Source of the DNA: Campylobacter anatolicus
GTDB lineage: Bacteria; Campylobacterota; Campylobacteria; Campylobacterales; Campylobacteraceae
Length of the DNA: 64,000 nt
Direction of reading: 5' to 3'
NCBI RefSeq assembly: GCF_018145655.1
Contig: NZ_JAGSSY010000001.1
Span: 496,001-560,000 of the forward strand
Shown here piece after piece: positions 10,217 through 18,291 of this stretch. The position numbers were made by a program, and so were the translations under genes. Within the stretch, counting starts at the first letter, position 1, and each line of letters starts with the position of its first letter. The notes beneath the pieces are model-generated. The model did no database searches. It was not told the origin of the DNA and saw only the letters and a list, made by a program, of their open reading frames with translations.

Positions 10217-11563
10217 CTACTTTTCCTCAAAGCTTATATTTATCTTAATATTCATATCTTTTAACACGTCTTTTAACACACTTTCACTTAGCGAAGCACT
10301 TATATGCTCAGCTATCTTTTCTCTAAGCTCTGTTTTTAATTCATCAGCGTTTGTTTCATCTGTCTTTAATGATTGTGTCACTACACTTTTTTTAGGAGTT
10401 GTATTCTCGCTTACTAAGCCAAATGCCTCCATCATCAAACTCTCATCTATCTCATCTATACTACTTACTAAAGTGTTATCTGCTATCAGCTCATCTTGAG
10501 TAATCAACTCACTAGTCTCGCTAGCAAACTTATCCATATCAATATCATCAAAACCATCTCGTGTGTCATCTAGGCTTGTCTTGCTATCGTTTGGCTCATC
10601 AACTTTTAAATCTAAATTCTCATTCAAAGGCTCATCAATGATTATATCATCACCGAGTTCATCACTTAATCCATCCGCATTTATCTTATCAAGTCCTAGT
10701 TCACTACTTTTACTCTCGTCTATAAAGCTCTTGTCATCACTCTCATTAAGTCCTAGCTCATCAAGCTCACTTTTTTTAGTGTATATCTCAGTGCTTTGGG
10801 ACTGGTTCATGCTATCTATCTCATCAACAAGCTCACTTAGTTCATCTATCTCGCTCTTTTCTTCAGCCACAGTGGAAGATTCATCAAATTTAAGATCATC
10901 AAGCCTGTCCAATCCCTCCTGCTCTGTTTCACTAGATGGCTCAGTCGCATCATCACTCAAAGGCTCGTCTAAATTTATACTATCTATATTCACATCATCA
11001 GTAGCCATCTCATCTAAGTTATCATCAGCAATCTCTGCAGGTGTTTCATCAAAGCCTAACTCGTCTTCTAAACTACTCTTTAAATCACTCGTATCAATTT
11101 CTGAACCGCTTGTAAACTCATCATCTAAATTTGATAGCTCAAAATCGTCATCGCCATCAATACTAGGTATCTCAAAACTCTCAAGTTCGTCAAAATTACT
11201 CATCGCACTATCAAAATCACTAAAATCATCACTTAGCCCACTCTGTGCCAAGCTGTTGCCTACATTGGATAGTTCTGCTTTGCTATTTTCAAAAAGCTCT
11301 AAAAACTCAGTCGGTAAAAAAGGCTTTTCAAGCACTACATCAGCAAACTCTGGCTTTTGCTCTCCACGTGGAATGAGTGCCATAACAGGTGCTTGAAATT
11401 TAAACTCGCCAACATCAATATCGCTATCAACTATAATATATCCGTAATCGTCACTAAGCCCATCAACGCTATCTAGCTCAGCATAAGACATACCTATTTT
11501 ATTTAGACTAAGAGTTATTAGACGTGAGACGGCGGGATTTTTATTCACGAGTGCGACATTCAT
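10217..11563 (-). CDS. Highly acidic protein with a receiver-like N-terminus, function unknown
   Basis: This 448-residue protein sits where C. jejuni has its 'highly acidic protein' gene between gmk and fliR. Residues 1-95 resemble a degenerate response-regulator fold: MNVALVNKNPAVSRLITLSL, then YIIVDSDID in the phosphoacceptor area, then VVLEKPFLPTEFLELF, a KPF end motif. Residues 100-400 are low-complexity, rich in Asp, Glu, Ser and Leu, with many variants of LDELGL and DDFELS. The last 40 residues form a predicted amphipathic helix (REKIAEHISASLSESVLKDV). It is presumably cytoplasmic. The location beside fliR hints at a motility link, which is inference only. Confidence 0.75.
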   Translation of the reverse strand: MNVALVNKNPAVSRLITLSLNKIGMSYAELDSVDGLSDDYGYIIVDSDIDVGEFKFQAPVMALIPRGEQKPEFADVVLEKPFLPTEFLELFENSKAELSNVGNSLAQSGLSDDFSDFDSAMSNFDELESFEIPSIDGDDDFELSNLDDEFTSGSEIDTSDLKSSLEDELGFDETPAEIADDNLDEMATDDVNIDSINLDEPLSDDATEPSSETEQEGLDRLDDLKFDESSTVAEEKSEIDELSELVDEIDSMNQSQSTEIYTKKSELDELGLNESDDKSFIDESKSSELGLDKINADGLSDELGDDIIIDEPLNENLDLKVDEPNDSKTSLDDTRDGFDDIDMDKFASETSELITQDELIADNTLVSSIDEIDESLMMEAFGLVSENTTPKKSVVTQSLKTDETNADELKTELREKIAEHISASLSESVLKDVLKDMNIKINISFEEK

Positions 11564-11625
11564 CTTATCTCCTTTTAAACTTAAACCTTATTTTATGATA
11601 AATTTCATTGCTATTTTCTTAAATT

Positions 11626-12387
11626 TTAGAAAAATAGAGATGGCAGGTCGTTTAGCACATTCCGTAAAAGCTCAGTTGCTACCTTCATAATACCAGCAAG
11701 TATAGCAGCCATAATAGCTATACTTATTGAAATTTTAATAGGAAAGCCTATAACTAGTAGATTAAACTGCGGCATCGTCTTCATAAGCATACCAAAGATA
11801 AGGTCAGAAAGTAACGAAAGTGCAATGATGGGAAATGCCAAAATAAAGCCAAACATAAATAAATTTGCAAACACTTTTAGTGTATAAATCATCACTCCAG
11901 AACGTGGATAAAAGTCGCCAAGTGGCACATGTGCAAGAGAGCTTGAGTAAAACTGAATAACAAGATGATGTCCATCAAACATCAAAAATGTAAGCAAAGC
12001 CATAAAATTTAAGATATTTGCTACAATAGGCGAGTTTGTGCCAGTTTGTGGGTCTATAACAGTCGCCATAGAAAAGCCCATAACCATTGAGATCTGCTCG
12101 CCAACTAACATAAGAGTGGCAAAAACAATAGTAAGCCCCATACCAGCACAAAATCCTAAAAGTAGCTCACTAAGTATCTCAAAAAGTAAAAAATTTATCT
12201 GTCTATCATGCGGTGTCGCAATAGGCAAAAGCACTACACAAAGCACTAATGTAAAGGCTGTGCGAACGGATAGCGGAATTTGATTATGGGAGAAAAATGG
12301 AAAAAATACAAATAGCCCACTAAGCCTAGCAAATAAGAGCATAAATGTAATAACTCTATCAGCACCGAAAAACTGCACTAGCTCCAT
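11626..12387 (-). CDS. fliR: Flagellar biosynthetic protein FliR
   Basis: FliR is an inner-membrane component of the flagellar type III export gate. The 253-residue protein starts MELVQFFGADRVITFMLLFARL, the usual FliR opening, has several membrane segments, and carries the family signatures VGEQISMVMGFSMATVIDP and MKTMPQFNLLVIGFPIKI. In C. jejuni fliR directly follows the ABC ATPase gene. Here three unrecognised genes separate them. Confidence 0.95.
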   Translation of the reverse strand: MELVQFFGADRVITFMLLFARLSGLFVFFPFFSHNQIPLSVRTAFTLVLCVVLLPIATPHDRQINFLLFEILSELLLGFCAGMGLTIVFATLMLVGEQISMVMGFSMATVIDPQTGTNSPIVANILNFMALLTFLMFDGHHLVIQFYSSSLAHVPLGDFYPRSGVMIYTLKVFANLFMFGFILAFPIIALSLLSDLIFGMLMKTMPQFNLLVIGFPIKISISIAIMAAILAGIMKVATELLRNVLNDLPSLFF

Positions 12388-12468
12388 ATATGCCTTTGTT
12401 TTTTATGGAATTTTAGCTGATTTTAAATTTGATATGGATTAAGTAGATAAATTTTAAAAATTTAACTA

Positions 12469-12795
12469 TCAATCAGTCCATAAACACGCATTCTCTAATT
12501 CTTTTATAATAGACCCGTATATATCTGTTGGGTCTTTTTCTAGTGCCTCTTTAAGTGAGCCTATAGCCTCAATATAGTTTGTAGTGTTTATTAAAACAAT
12601 TTTTGGCTGATTATCCCTGCCCTCTACTCTCCAGTAAACATTAGCCATACTTGTTTCTAAAAGGTACTCTAAATTCTCTTTAATAGTATCTCCATGCCAG
12701 TAGGTATAGTCCTGTTCTGCTCGTGGCCCAACTTGCAACTCTTTTATATACTCTATTGGATTATTTATTATTAAATATCTAAATACTATGTTCAT
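12469..12795 (-). CDS. Hypothetical protein, third gene of an accessory insert
   Basis: A 108-residue protein with no family I recognise. It looks soluble and acidic (VGPRAEQDYTYWHGDTIKEN, NYIEAIGSLKEALEKDPTDI) with no signal peptide or membrane segment. The ATG at 12795 lies inside the end of the preceding frameshifted gene, a 17-base overlap typical of translational coupling. It is the last member of a compact three-gene group between the ABC ATPase and fliR. Size and coupling would fit an immunity or antidote protein, but nothing in the sequence proves that. Confidence 0.6.
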   Translation of the reverse strand: MNIVFRYLIINNPIEYIKELQVGPRAEQDYTYWHGDTIKENLEYLLETSMANVYWRVEGRDNQPKIVLINTTNYIEAIGSLKEALEKDPTDIYGSIIKELENACLWTD

Positions 12796-13121
12796 TTAAG
12801 TGATTTAAAACTCCGCCAAAAGTACTTATAGCAAAACCACTCTTTTGAAGCATTCTAAACTGCGAAAACATGCCAATAGGAAATATCATACTAACCATAA
12901 TATCCCCCATAATTTCAAGATAATCTCCGACTCTATCTCTATCAGTTTTAATCCTTTCAAGATCAATGCCACTTCCAATAAAACCAACTCTCGCAAAAAC
13001 CGTATCTTGCAACGACTTGTATTAAATTTGTAATATTTTCCACAACTCCAACATTAAGCTGATTTGTATTTAATATATGCATTAAAGGTAGTTCCGCTGA
13101 AATAGTTGCATTACATTCCAT
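12779..13121 (-). pseudogene. Unrecognised gene interrupted by a one-base frameshift
   Basis: A good start (ATG 13121, five bases after AAGGAG) opens a frame reading MECNATISAELPLMHILN that closes about 40 codons later. The other frame continues LQDTVFARVGFIGSGID and ends HLNEHSI at 12779. Joining them near 13015 needs removal of one base; the whole length, 343 bases, is one more than 114 codons, giving an intact protein of 113 residues. There is no long homopolymer at the junction, so slippage is unlikely. It may be a true mutation, an assembly error or programmed frameshifting. I recognise no domain. The second half is moderately hydrophobic. Confidence 0.55.
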
Positions 13122-13143
13122 ATTAACTCCTTTTTAATTTATT

Positions 13144-13488
13144 TTAATAACAATATTTAATAACAATAAAAGTATAAACACTGATTACATAACTAAGCAT
13201 TCCAATAGAAATAAACCCAAAATAACAATATTTTTCTATTAAATACCCATAATTATGTTCTCTTTTTTTTAGCTTATCTACGGGCGTTAAAGGTGAAAAA
13301 GCTCCAAGAAGAGCAGCTATATAAAAATATATATTATTAATACCGCAGACTAAAGTAATATAAACCCACGAAATAAAAATAAAAATAATAACAAGCGAAG
13401 ATAATAGCAGATGCTTTTTTATAAATTTTAAAGCCTTTTTGTCAAACGTGTAGAAAAATTTTATAAAACTAAATTTATATCTATTCAT
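13144..13488 (-). CDS. Small integral membrane protein, first gene of an accessory insert
   Basis: A 114-residue, lysine-rich, very hydrophobic protein of no recognised family. I see three or four membrane segments: LLLSSLVIIFIFISWVYITL, IYFYIAALLGAFSPL, and a C-terminal pair around FGFISIGMLSYVISVYTFIV. The ATG at 13488 is preceded by AAAGG. The next gene begins 22 bases downstream with its own strong ribosome site. Base composition is even lower in G+C than its neighbours, which suggests acquired DNA. Confidence 0.6.
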   Translation of the reverse strand: MNRYKFSFIKFFYTFDKKALKFIKKHLLLSSLVIIFIFISWVYITLVCGINNIYFYIAALLGAFSPLTPVDKLKKREHNYGYLIEKYCYFGFISIGMLSYVISVYTFIVIKYCY

Positions 13489-13557
13489 AATTATTACCTT
13501 TAAGATGATAAATTATATCATTATTATTTAAATTTAGTAATAATAAATTTGGTATAT

Positions 13558-14205
13558 TTATAGTGAAATTTTAGTTAACTCTTTATTTTCTAGTTTATAG
13601 ACGTGATCGCACTTTGCAGCAAGCTCGTTATCATGGGTTACTAGCACGATAGTTGCAGCATTATCTTTTGCGTAGGTAAATAGTGTTTGCATAACATCCA
13701 GTGCCGTGTTTTTATCTAAATTTCCAGTCGGCTCATCAGCAAAAATGATACGTGGCTTTTTGCTTAATATACGTGCTATACTTACACGTTGTTGTTGTCC
13801 ACCGCTAAGCTCTCCGACTTTTTGATGAAGGATATTTGTAATTTTTAGGGCTTCAAGCTGTGATTTATCTATGTCTTTATCTGAAAGGATACTGGCAAGT
13901 TCTATATTTTCAAGTGCGTTAAATCCCTTAAAAAGATAGTGTGCTTGAAAGATGATACCAAAGTCATATCGGCGAATTTTGATAAGTTCATTTTGTGGGA
14001 GCGAATAAAGAGATTTTTGATTATAAATAACTTCACCGTGATTTGGTTTTAGAAGTGTTGAAAGTATATGCAAAAGAGTTGATTTACCACATCCACTGAC
14101 GCCTAATATAGCGGTACTTTCACTCTCATTTAGTGTTAAATTTATATCTTCAAAGAGCGTATAATCATACGCAAAGCATAGATTAGACGCTCTTAAAATT
14201 TCCAT
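13558..14205 (-). CDS. ABC transporter ATP-binding protein, LolD/FtsE-like
   Basis: This 215-residue ATPase has Walker A GVSGCGKST, a Q-loop in FGIIFQAHYLF, the ABC signature LSGGQQQRVSIARIL, Walker B IIFADEPTGNLD and the H-loop VLVTHDNELA. The FADEPTGNLD form is characteristic of LolD, MacB and FtsE ATPases that work with FtsX-type permeases. No permease is adjacent. It is followed upstream by tsf at eight bases, matching the C. jejuni order rpsB-tsf-ABC ATPase-fliR. Confidence 0.88.
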   Translation of the reverse strand: MEILRASNLCFAYDYTLFEDINLTLNESESTAILGVSGCGKSTLLHILSTLLKPNHGEVIYNQKSLYSLPQNELIKIRRYDFGIIFQAHYLFKGFNALENIELASILSDKDIDKSQLEALKITNILHQKVGELSGGQQQRVSIARILSKKPRIIFADEPTGNLDKNTALDVMQTLFTYAKDNAATIVLVTHDNELAAKCDHVYKLENKELTKISL

Positions 14206-14212
14206 TTATATT

Positions 14213-15277
14213 TTAGCCTATTTGAGCTGCAACTTCAGCTGCAAAGTCATCCACTTTTTTCTCAAGTCCCTCACCAAGCTCAAAACGGACATATTTTACT
14301 ATCTCTATCTTGCCACCCAGCTCTTTACTCTTTTCAGCTATAACTTGCTCAATAGTCTTTTTATCATCCATTACATAAAACTGACCTAAAAGCGTAAGAC
14401 GCTGATCTAGCACAGTGTTATCCGCATAAAATCTCTCTATCTTGCCAGGTATTATCTTATCCCAAATCTTCTCAGGCTTACCCTCGGCTCTTAACTCGTC
14501 TTCAATAACCTTCGTAGCCCTTGCTATAACATCGTCAGTTAGCTGCAAACGACTAGCGTATTCAGGGATATGATGAAGTGGTTTACCTAGGCGTCTTAGC
14601 TCCTCATTATCCTTTTCTAACTCTGCACGAAGTGCTATAAATTCCTTCTGAACGAAGTCTTTATCAAGGTCTTTATAGCTTATAACGCTTGGTTTCATCG
14701 CTGCTGCGTGCATACATAAATTTCTTATAAACTCTTGAGCTTTTTGAGCCACTTCCTCATTCTCGCAAGTCGCAGCAATCAAAACGCCAACACGGCCATT
14801 TGAGTGCACGTAGCCATTTACCACCCCGTTTACTCCAGCTGTGATAGTTTCAAAGCGTCTAACAACTAGGTTCTCGCCGATAGTTGCGATTTGAGACTTA
14901 AAATACTCTTCAAATTTTACACCATTTATCGTGCTTTCGTTAAGTTCTTCAACGCTATTTATGCCACTTGCTTGAATATGTGCAGTAGTGTCTTTTGTAA
15001 GTGCCTGAAATTGTGGGTTTCTCGCAACAAAGTCAGTTTCAGAGTTTATTTCTGTAATAGTTGCTTGTTTGCATTTTTCACAAACTTCGACACTAACTAG
15101 ACCTTCGCTAGCAAGGCGGTCAGCCTTCTTTGCTGCTTGACCTAAGCCTTTCTCACGAAGTATATCTACTGCTTTATCCATATCGCCATTGGCCTCTGAT
15201 AATGCCTTTTTGCAGTCCATCATACCAGCTCCGGTTGATTCACGGAGCTCTTTTACCATTTGTGCTGTTATCTCCAT
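14213..15277 (-). CDS. tsf: Elongation factor Ts
   Basis: EF-Ts is the nucleotide exchange factor for EF-Tu. The 354-residue protein starts [20 protein letters not shown], has the EF-Tu-contacting TDFVARN, and shows the campylobacter-type long C-terminal half with VDDFAAEVAAQI at the end. Its ATG overlaps the rpsB stop codon as TAATG, so it is coupled to rpsB. Confidence 0.97.
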   Translation of the reverse strand: MEITAQMVKELRESTGAGMMDCKKALSEANGDMDKAVDILREKGLGQAAKKADRLASEGLVSVEVCEKCKQATITEINSETDFVARNPQFQALTKDTTAHIQASGINSVEELNESTINGVKFEEYFKSQIATIGENLVVRRFETITAGVNGVVNGYVHSNGRVGVLIAATCENEEVAQKAQEFIRNLCMHAAAMKPSVISYKDLDKDFVQKEFIALRAELEKDNEELRRLGKPLHHIPEYASRLQLTDDVIARATKVIEDELRAEGKPEKIWDKIIPGKIERFYADNTVLDQRLTLLGQFYVMDDKKTIEQVIAEKSKELGGKIEIVKYVRFELGEGLEKKVDDFAAEVAAQIG

Positions 15278-16071
15278 TATGCATCATCCTCACTACCAAA
15301 GTCATCTTCGCTAATAGCCTCAGCTACAATCGCATCTTTCTCATCTTGACTCACTGCTTCGCTATCATCAGCTACTATGCCACCATCTTGCTCTAGAAGT
15401 GATTTACCCTCATTTATAGCTTCAGCCATCTCTTGGCAGAAAAGCTGAACGGAACGGATTGCATCATCGTTTCCTGGGATTGGGTAATCAACAACATCAG
15501 GGTCGCAGTTTGTATCGATCGGAGCTATAACTGGCATTTTTAGACGATTTGCCTCTTGCACGGCGATTTTTTCTTTAACTGTATCAATAACAAAAACCAT
15601 ATCTGGTAAATTTTTCATATTTCTAATGCCGCCAAGAGTAGCAAGCAATTTCTCTTTTTTACGGCGAAGCATTAAAGCCTCTTTTTTAGTCAATAAATTT
15701 ATAGAACCATCATCTTCCATAGTCTCTATAACCTCTAGTTTACGGATAGATTGACGGATAGTTCCAAAATTTGTCATCATGCCGCCTAACCAGCGATGAT
15801 TAACATATGGCATACCACACTTTTCAGCATACTCTTTTATCGCCTCAATAGCTTGTTTTTTTGTACCGACGAACAGGATAGTTTTACCCTCAGCTGCTGC
15901 ATCACGAACAATATTGTATGTGTAGCGAAAGTAGCGGATAGTCTTTTGTAGGTCTATGATATAGATACCTTTTCTCTCGCCAAAGATAAATTTTTTCATC
16001 TTTGGGTTCCATCTGCGTGTTTGATGTCCAAAATGAACACCACACTCTAGTAAGTCTCTCATTGTTACCAT
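15277..16071 (-). CDS. rpsB: 30S ribosomal protein S2
   Basis: Ribosomal protein uS2, 264 residues, starting [20 protein letters not shown] and containing [19 protein letters not shown] and the [13 protein letters not shown] region. The acidic tail after residue 235 is longer than usual. The untranslated leader is about 100 bases long and holds a GGGC-TTT-GCCC hairpin (16087-16097) just before the ribosome site, plus a GCAAAC/GTTTGT pair. These could mediate autoregulation by S2, as in other bacteria, but no known leader motif was recognised. Confidence 0.97.
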   Translation of the reverse strand: MVTMRDLLECGVHFGHQTRRWNPKMKKFIFGERKGIYIIDLQKTIRYFRYTYNIVRDAAAEGKTILFVGTKKQAIEAIKEYAEKCGMPYVNHRWLGGMMTNFGTIRQSIRKLEVIETMEDDGSINLLTKKEALMLRRKKEKLLATLGGIRNMKNLPDMVFVIDTVKEKIAVQEANRLKMPVIAPIDTNCDPDVVDYPIPGNDDAIRSVQLFCQEMAEAINEGKSLLEQDGGIVADDSEAVSQDEKDAIVAEAISEDDFGSEDDA

Positions 16072-16180
16072 TATGGTTCTCCTTGTGGGCTTTGCCCGAA
16101 ATTTAGTTTATTCCTCCGCACCCTTTAACAAACGTGAGTTTGCAACTTTTCTAGGATTGATGCGTGTGAAATGAAAGGGG

Positions 16181-16186
16181 ATTATA
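16181..16186 (-). promoter_or_regulatory. -10 element of the rpsB-tsf operon
   Basis: On the minus strand a perfect TATAAT follows TTTTTCAG, the extended -10 pattern of campylobacter sigma-70 promoters. It would start transcription near 16174, about 100 bases before rpsB. Confidence 0.6.
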
Positions 16187-16829
16187 CTGAAAAATATCTA
16201 AATTTAAACTAAATTAAGTAGATAGACAAGTAAAGTTCATAATTAGTTTTGTCATTTTAATAAGTTTTAATTTTTTAAGAATTTTAATATTACTATAATT
16301 AAGAATTAAAGCCAAAAGAAAGGAAATTGCATTATGATTTTTTAGAATTTATTTAAACTAACACATATAAAAGTATAATAAATGTATCATAAAAAGTATA
16401 TATTTAATTCTGCTTTTTCTAGCCATATAGTGTAAGTTTTAGATTGGTGCACTATTGCGTATTGTTAAGCCACACCACTACTTTTATCCTATAATCTTTA
16501 GTAAAACAATAAAACCCGCTAGTCTTTTTATAATCCTTTTACGTCTGCATCCACGTAAAAACCAACCATATATACACAAACTCTCGTAACATCGCCATCA
16601 CGGGCACGAATATTTAATACATCTACTCTAGGATAAATACTGTTGATCTTTCATAAATTTACTTGTTTAACACTATGTAGGCTTACTTTAACCAATCAAT
16701 ACATCTAGTTTGGCTGTGTAATCTATATTATTTTATAAGTTGTGTTTTATTTTATACAATCAGCCTAAATAAAGAGTGTCTGTAGTAAAGCTATATGCAG
16801 TAAAAATGTATAAAGTTATTATTAAATTT
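16187..16829. other. Gene-free, decayed region upstream of rpsB
   Basis: There is no intact gene. Most of the stretch is AT-rich with stops in all frames. One coding remnant is visible at 16528-16650 on the minus strand. The more G+C-rich pieces around 16540-16640 stand out from the flanks, as expected for residues of a decayed gene. Confidence 0.5.
16528..16650 (-). pseudogene. Remnant of an unrecognised gene
   Basis: Between stop codons this frame reads about 40 residues that look like true protein, including RVDVLNIRARDGDVTRVC and YMVGFYVDADVKGL. There is no usable start, and adjacent frames hold only short open stretches. I cannot name the parent family. The alternating hydrophobic pattern suggests a beta-rich domain. 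Confidence 0.35.
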
Positions 16830-16868
16830 AGTCCAAATTTTCTCATCTTTACTCAAAAAATTTGGACT
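16830..16868 (-). terminator. Probable terminator of the NikK-like gene
   Basis: AGTCCAAATTTT (16830-16841) and AAAATTTGGACT (16857-16868) pair perfectly over 12 bases around a 15-base loop, starting 24 bases beyond the stop codon of the DUF4198 gene. The T-rich stretch after it on the minus strand is TAAATTTAAT, not a pure run. Confidence 0.5.
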
Positions 16869-16891
16869 ATTTTACATAAAAATTTTTAAAT

Positions 16892-17659
16892 TTATTTCAG
16901 ATTAAATTTAAAAGTGCTTTCATACACGTTTTCATCGCATTCTGCAGTGTCTTTATATGGTGTTTTGTGTAGCACACTAACCGCATACTCACCAGTCTTG
17001 AAAAGTTTGATATTTATGCGTCCATTTTTATCTGTCTTGCCCCAAAATGCACGTTGCTCATTATCGTGAGTATTTTCAAGATATGGTGAGATTACACCCA
17101 CATCAACATCCGCCAAAGGTTTGCCCTCAAAAAGTACCTGGACACCAAAAAACTCATCTACTTTAAAATTTGCAGGGTTACTAAGTGGGACTATCTCAAG
17201 CGTTTGTCCAATAGGATTTACAACACTTTCATCTGCCACGCCACCTACGTTTAGCACAGCTTTTGCACTCATTTTCGCAAGTTCGCAGTATTTAACATCT
17301 TTCATATCTTTTTTAGTCACTTTCATATCCCATTTACCGTCATTTTTCTCTACCCAAAATGTCGGCTTATACTCACCAACGACTAGATACGAGCCTTTTG
17401 TGACCTTTTCGCCTTCAAAGTTAAAATTTTCACCTTTTTGCTTAACTTCAAATTTTTTGCCATCTTTTAAAAGATATGGTGCCTCAAAAAGCCCTATACG
17501 TTTCTCAGATATAGGCTCAACGTTTGGAAACTCATGTCCGTAGCCTATTTGCAGGTTTAAAACTTTATCATTTTTTGCATTTAGCCAGAAATCGTGGGCA
17601 TTTGCGGATACAAATGCTCCACCTATTAACAAAGACAAAAGTAATTTATTTACTCTCAT
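16892..17659 (-). CDS. DUF4198 periplasmic protein (NikK-like, putative nickel/cobalt uptake)
   Basis: A 255-residue exported protein with a clear signal peptide (LLLSLLIGGAFVSANA) followed directly by HDFWLNA, the histidine-rich mature N-terminus of DUF4198 proteins. The C-terminal half is an Ig/carboxypeptidase-regulatory-like module (GKPLADVDVGVISPY, FWGKTDKNGRINIKL, GEYAVSVLHKT). The family is best known as NikK, a periplasmic partner of nickel ECF transporters. No transporter genes adjoin it here, so metal and partner are inferred. Two palindromes upstream suggest metal-dependent control. It stands alone in otherwise decayed DNA. Confidence 0.75.
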   Translation of the reverse strand: MRVNKLLLSLLIGGAFVSANAHDFWLNAKNDKVLNLQIGYGHEFPNVEPISEKRIGLFEAPYLLKDGKKFEVKQKGENFNFEGEKVTKGSYLVVGEYKPTFWVEKNDGKWDMKVTKKDMKDVKYCELAKMSAKAVLNVGGVADESVVNPIGQTLEIVPLSNPANFKVDEFFGVQVLFEGKPLADVDVGVISPYLENTHDNEQRAFWGKTDKNGRINIKLFKTGEYAVSVLHKTPYKDTAECDENVYESTFKFNLK

Positions 17660-17668
17660 TTTACTCTC

Positions 17669-17695
17669 CTATTTTGAAATTTAAAATCAAAATAG
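17669..17695. promoter_or_regulatory. 9-base inverted repeat in the leader of the NikK-like gene
   Basis: CTATTTTGA and TCAAAATAG flank a 9-base spacer and end at the ribosome site. The repeat could be an operator overlapping the transcription start, or an RNA hairpin hiding the ribosome site. It does not match the Helicobacter NikR box as I know it. Confidence 0.35.
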
Positions 17696-17715
17696 TAACA
17701 TAGTTTTTCTTAATT

Positions 17716-17728
17716 GCAACTAAGTTGC
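17716..17728. promoter_or_regulatory. Palindrome GCAACTAAGTTGC upstream of the NikK-like gene
   Basis: A perfect 6-1-6 palindrome lies about 60 bases before the start codon, near where RNA polymerase would bind. It is GC-rich for this genome and placed like an operator for a dimeric repressor. The cognate regulator is unknown. Confidence 0.35.
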
Positions 17729-18291
17729 GTTATAGTTTTGCACTTCGTAGAAAACTTTGCATAAAGATCATGCTTATATTTTATATCAAATTCTAGCCAA
17801 TGCAAACAGATACTTGCTAATATTTTTAAGGAGTAAATTTCTAGTCTATATACTTGATTGGTCCCATCGTTTCACGCTATACAAGCTACAGTATCTCTCA
17901 CGATAACTGCTATTTTTGATATCTTTTTAGAAATTAGCAATCGCCTAAAAAATGCAATGAAAAATAGTCATATAAAAGCGATCACATTTTATGAGTCAGT
18001 AAATTTACAAAAGACGCAATTATCCAATCTTAGCAACAAAAACTATCGATTTAGTGTATAGCGACAACTTTATTCTAAAATCATCTAGCTCAAGATCAAT
18101 AAAATGCCAAATGAAATGGCTTATAAATTTGCAGACGATATAAATGCAAATAGCGAAGATACAAAAGTTGTGCCTATGTTTAATAGGTATTTATGACAAT
18201 ACTCGCTAATCCAAATAACGTAAAAATAAAGTAGCAAACTTATAAGATTTATAGCTAAAATTTGCCGTTTTATTTTATATTAGATCTGATT
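17729..18291. other. Decayed DNA between the NikK-like gene and iadA
   Basis: Two plus-strand frames look like gene fragments. One at about 17858-18061 would need a TTG start with no ribosome site and reads FDIFLEISNRLKNAMKNS. Another at about 18103-18197 reads MPNEMAYKFADDINANSE and closes at a TGA. They are in different frames and neither is recognised. I read them as remnants of one or two lost genes. Confidence 0.35.

Noticed and set aside
10563-11396. Plus-strand 277-codon serine-rich frame
   Set aside because: It is the mirror of the low-complexity acidic gene on the minus strand; its Ser/Leu repeats are just the complement of Asp/Glu-rich codons, and it has no ribosome site.
17858-18061. 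A 67-codon plus-strand gene
   Set aside because: It needs a TTG start with no ribosome site, matches no family and lies in decayed DNA; reported only as a possible remnant.
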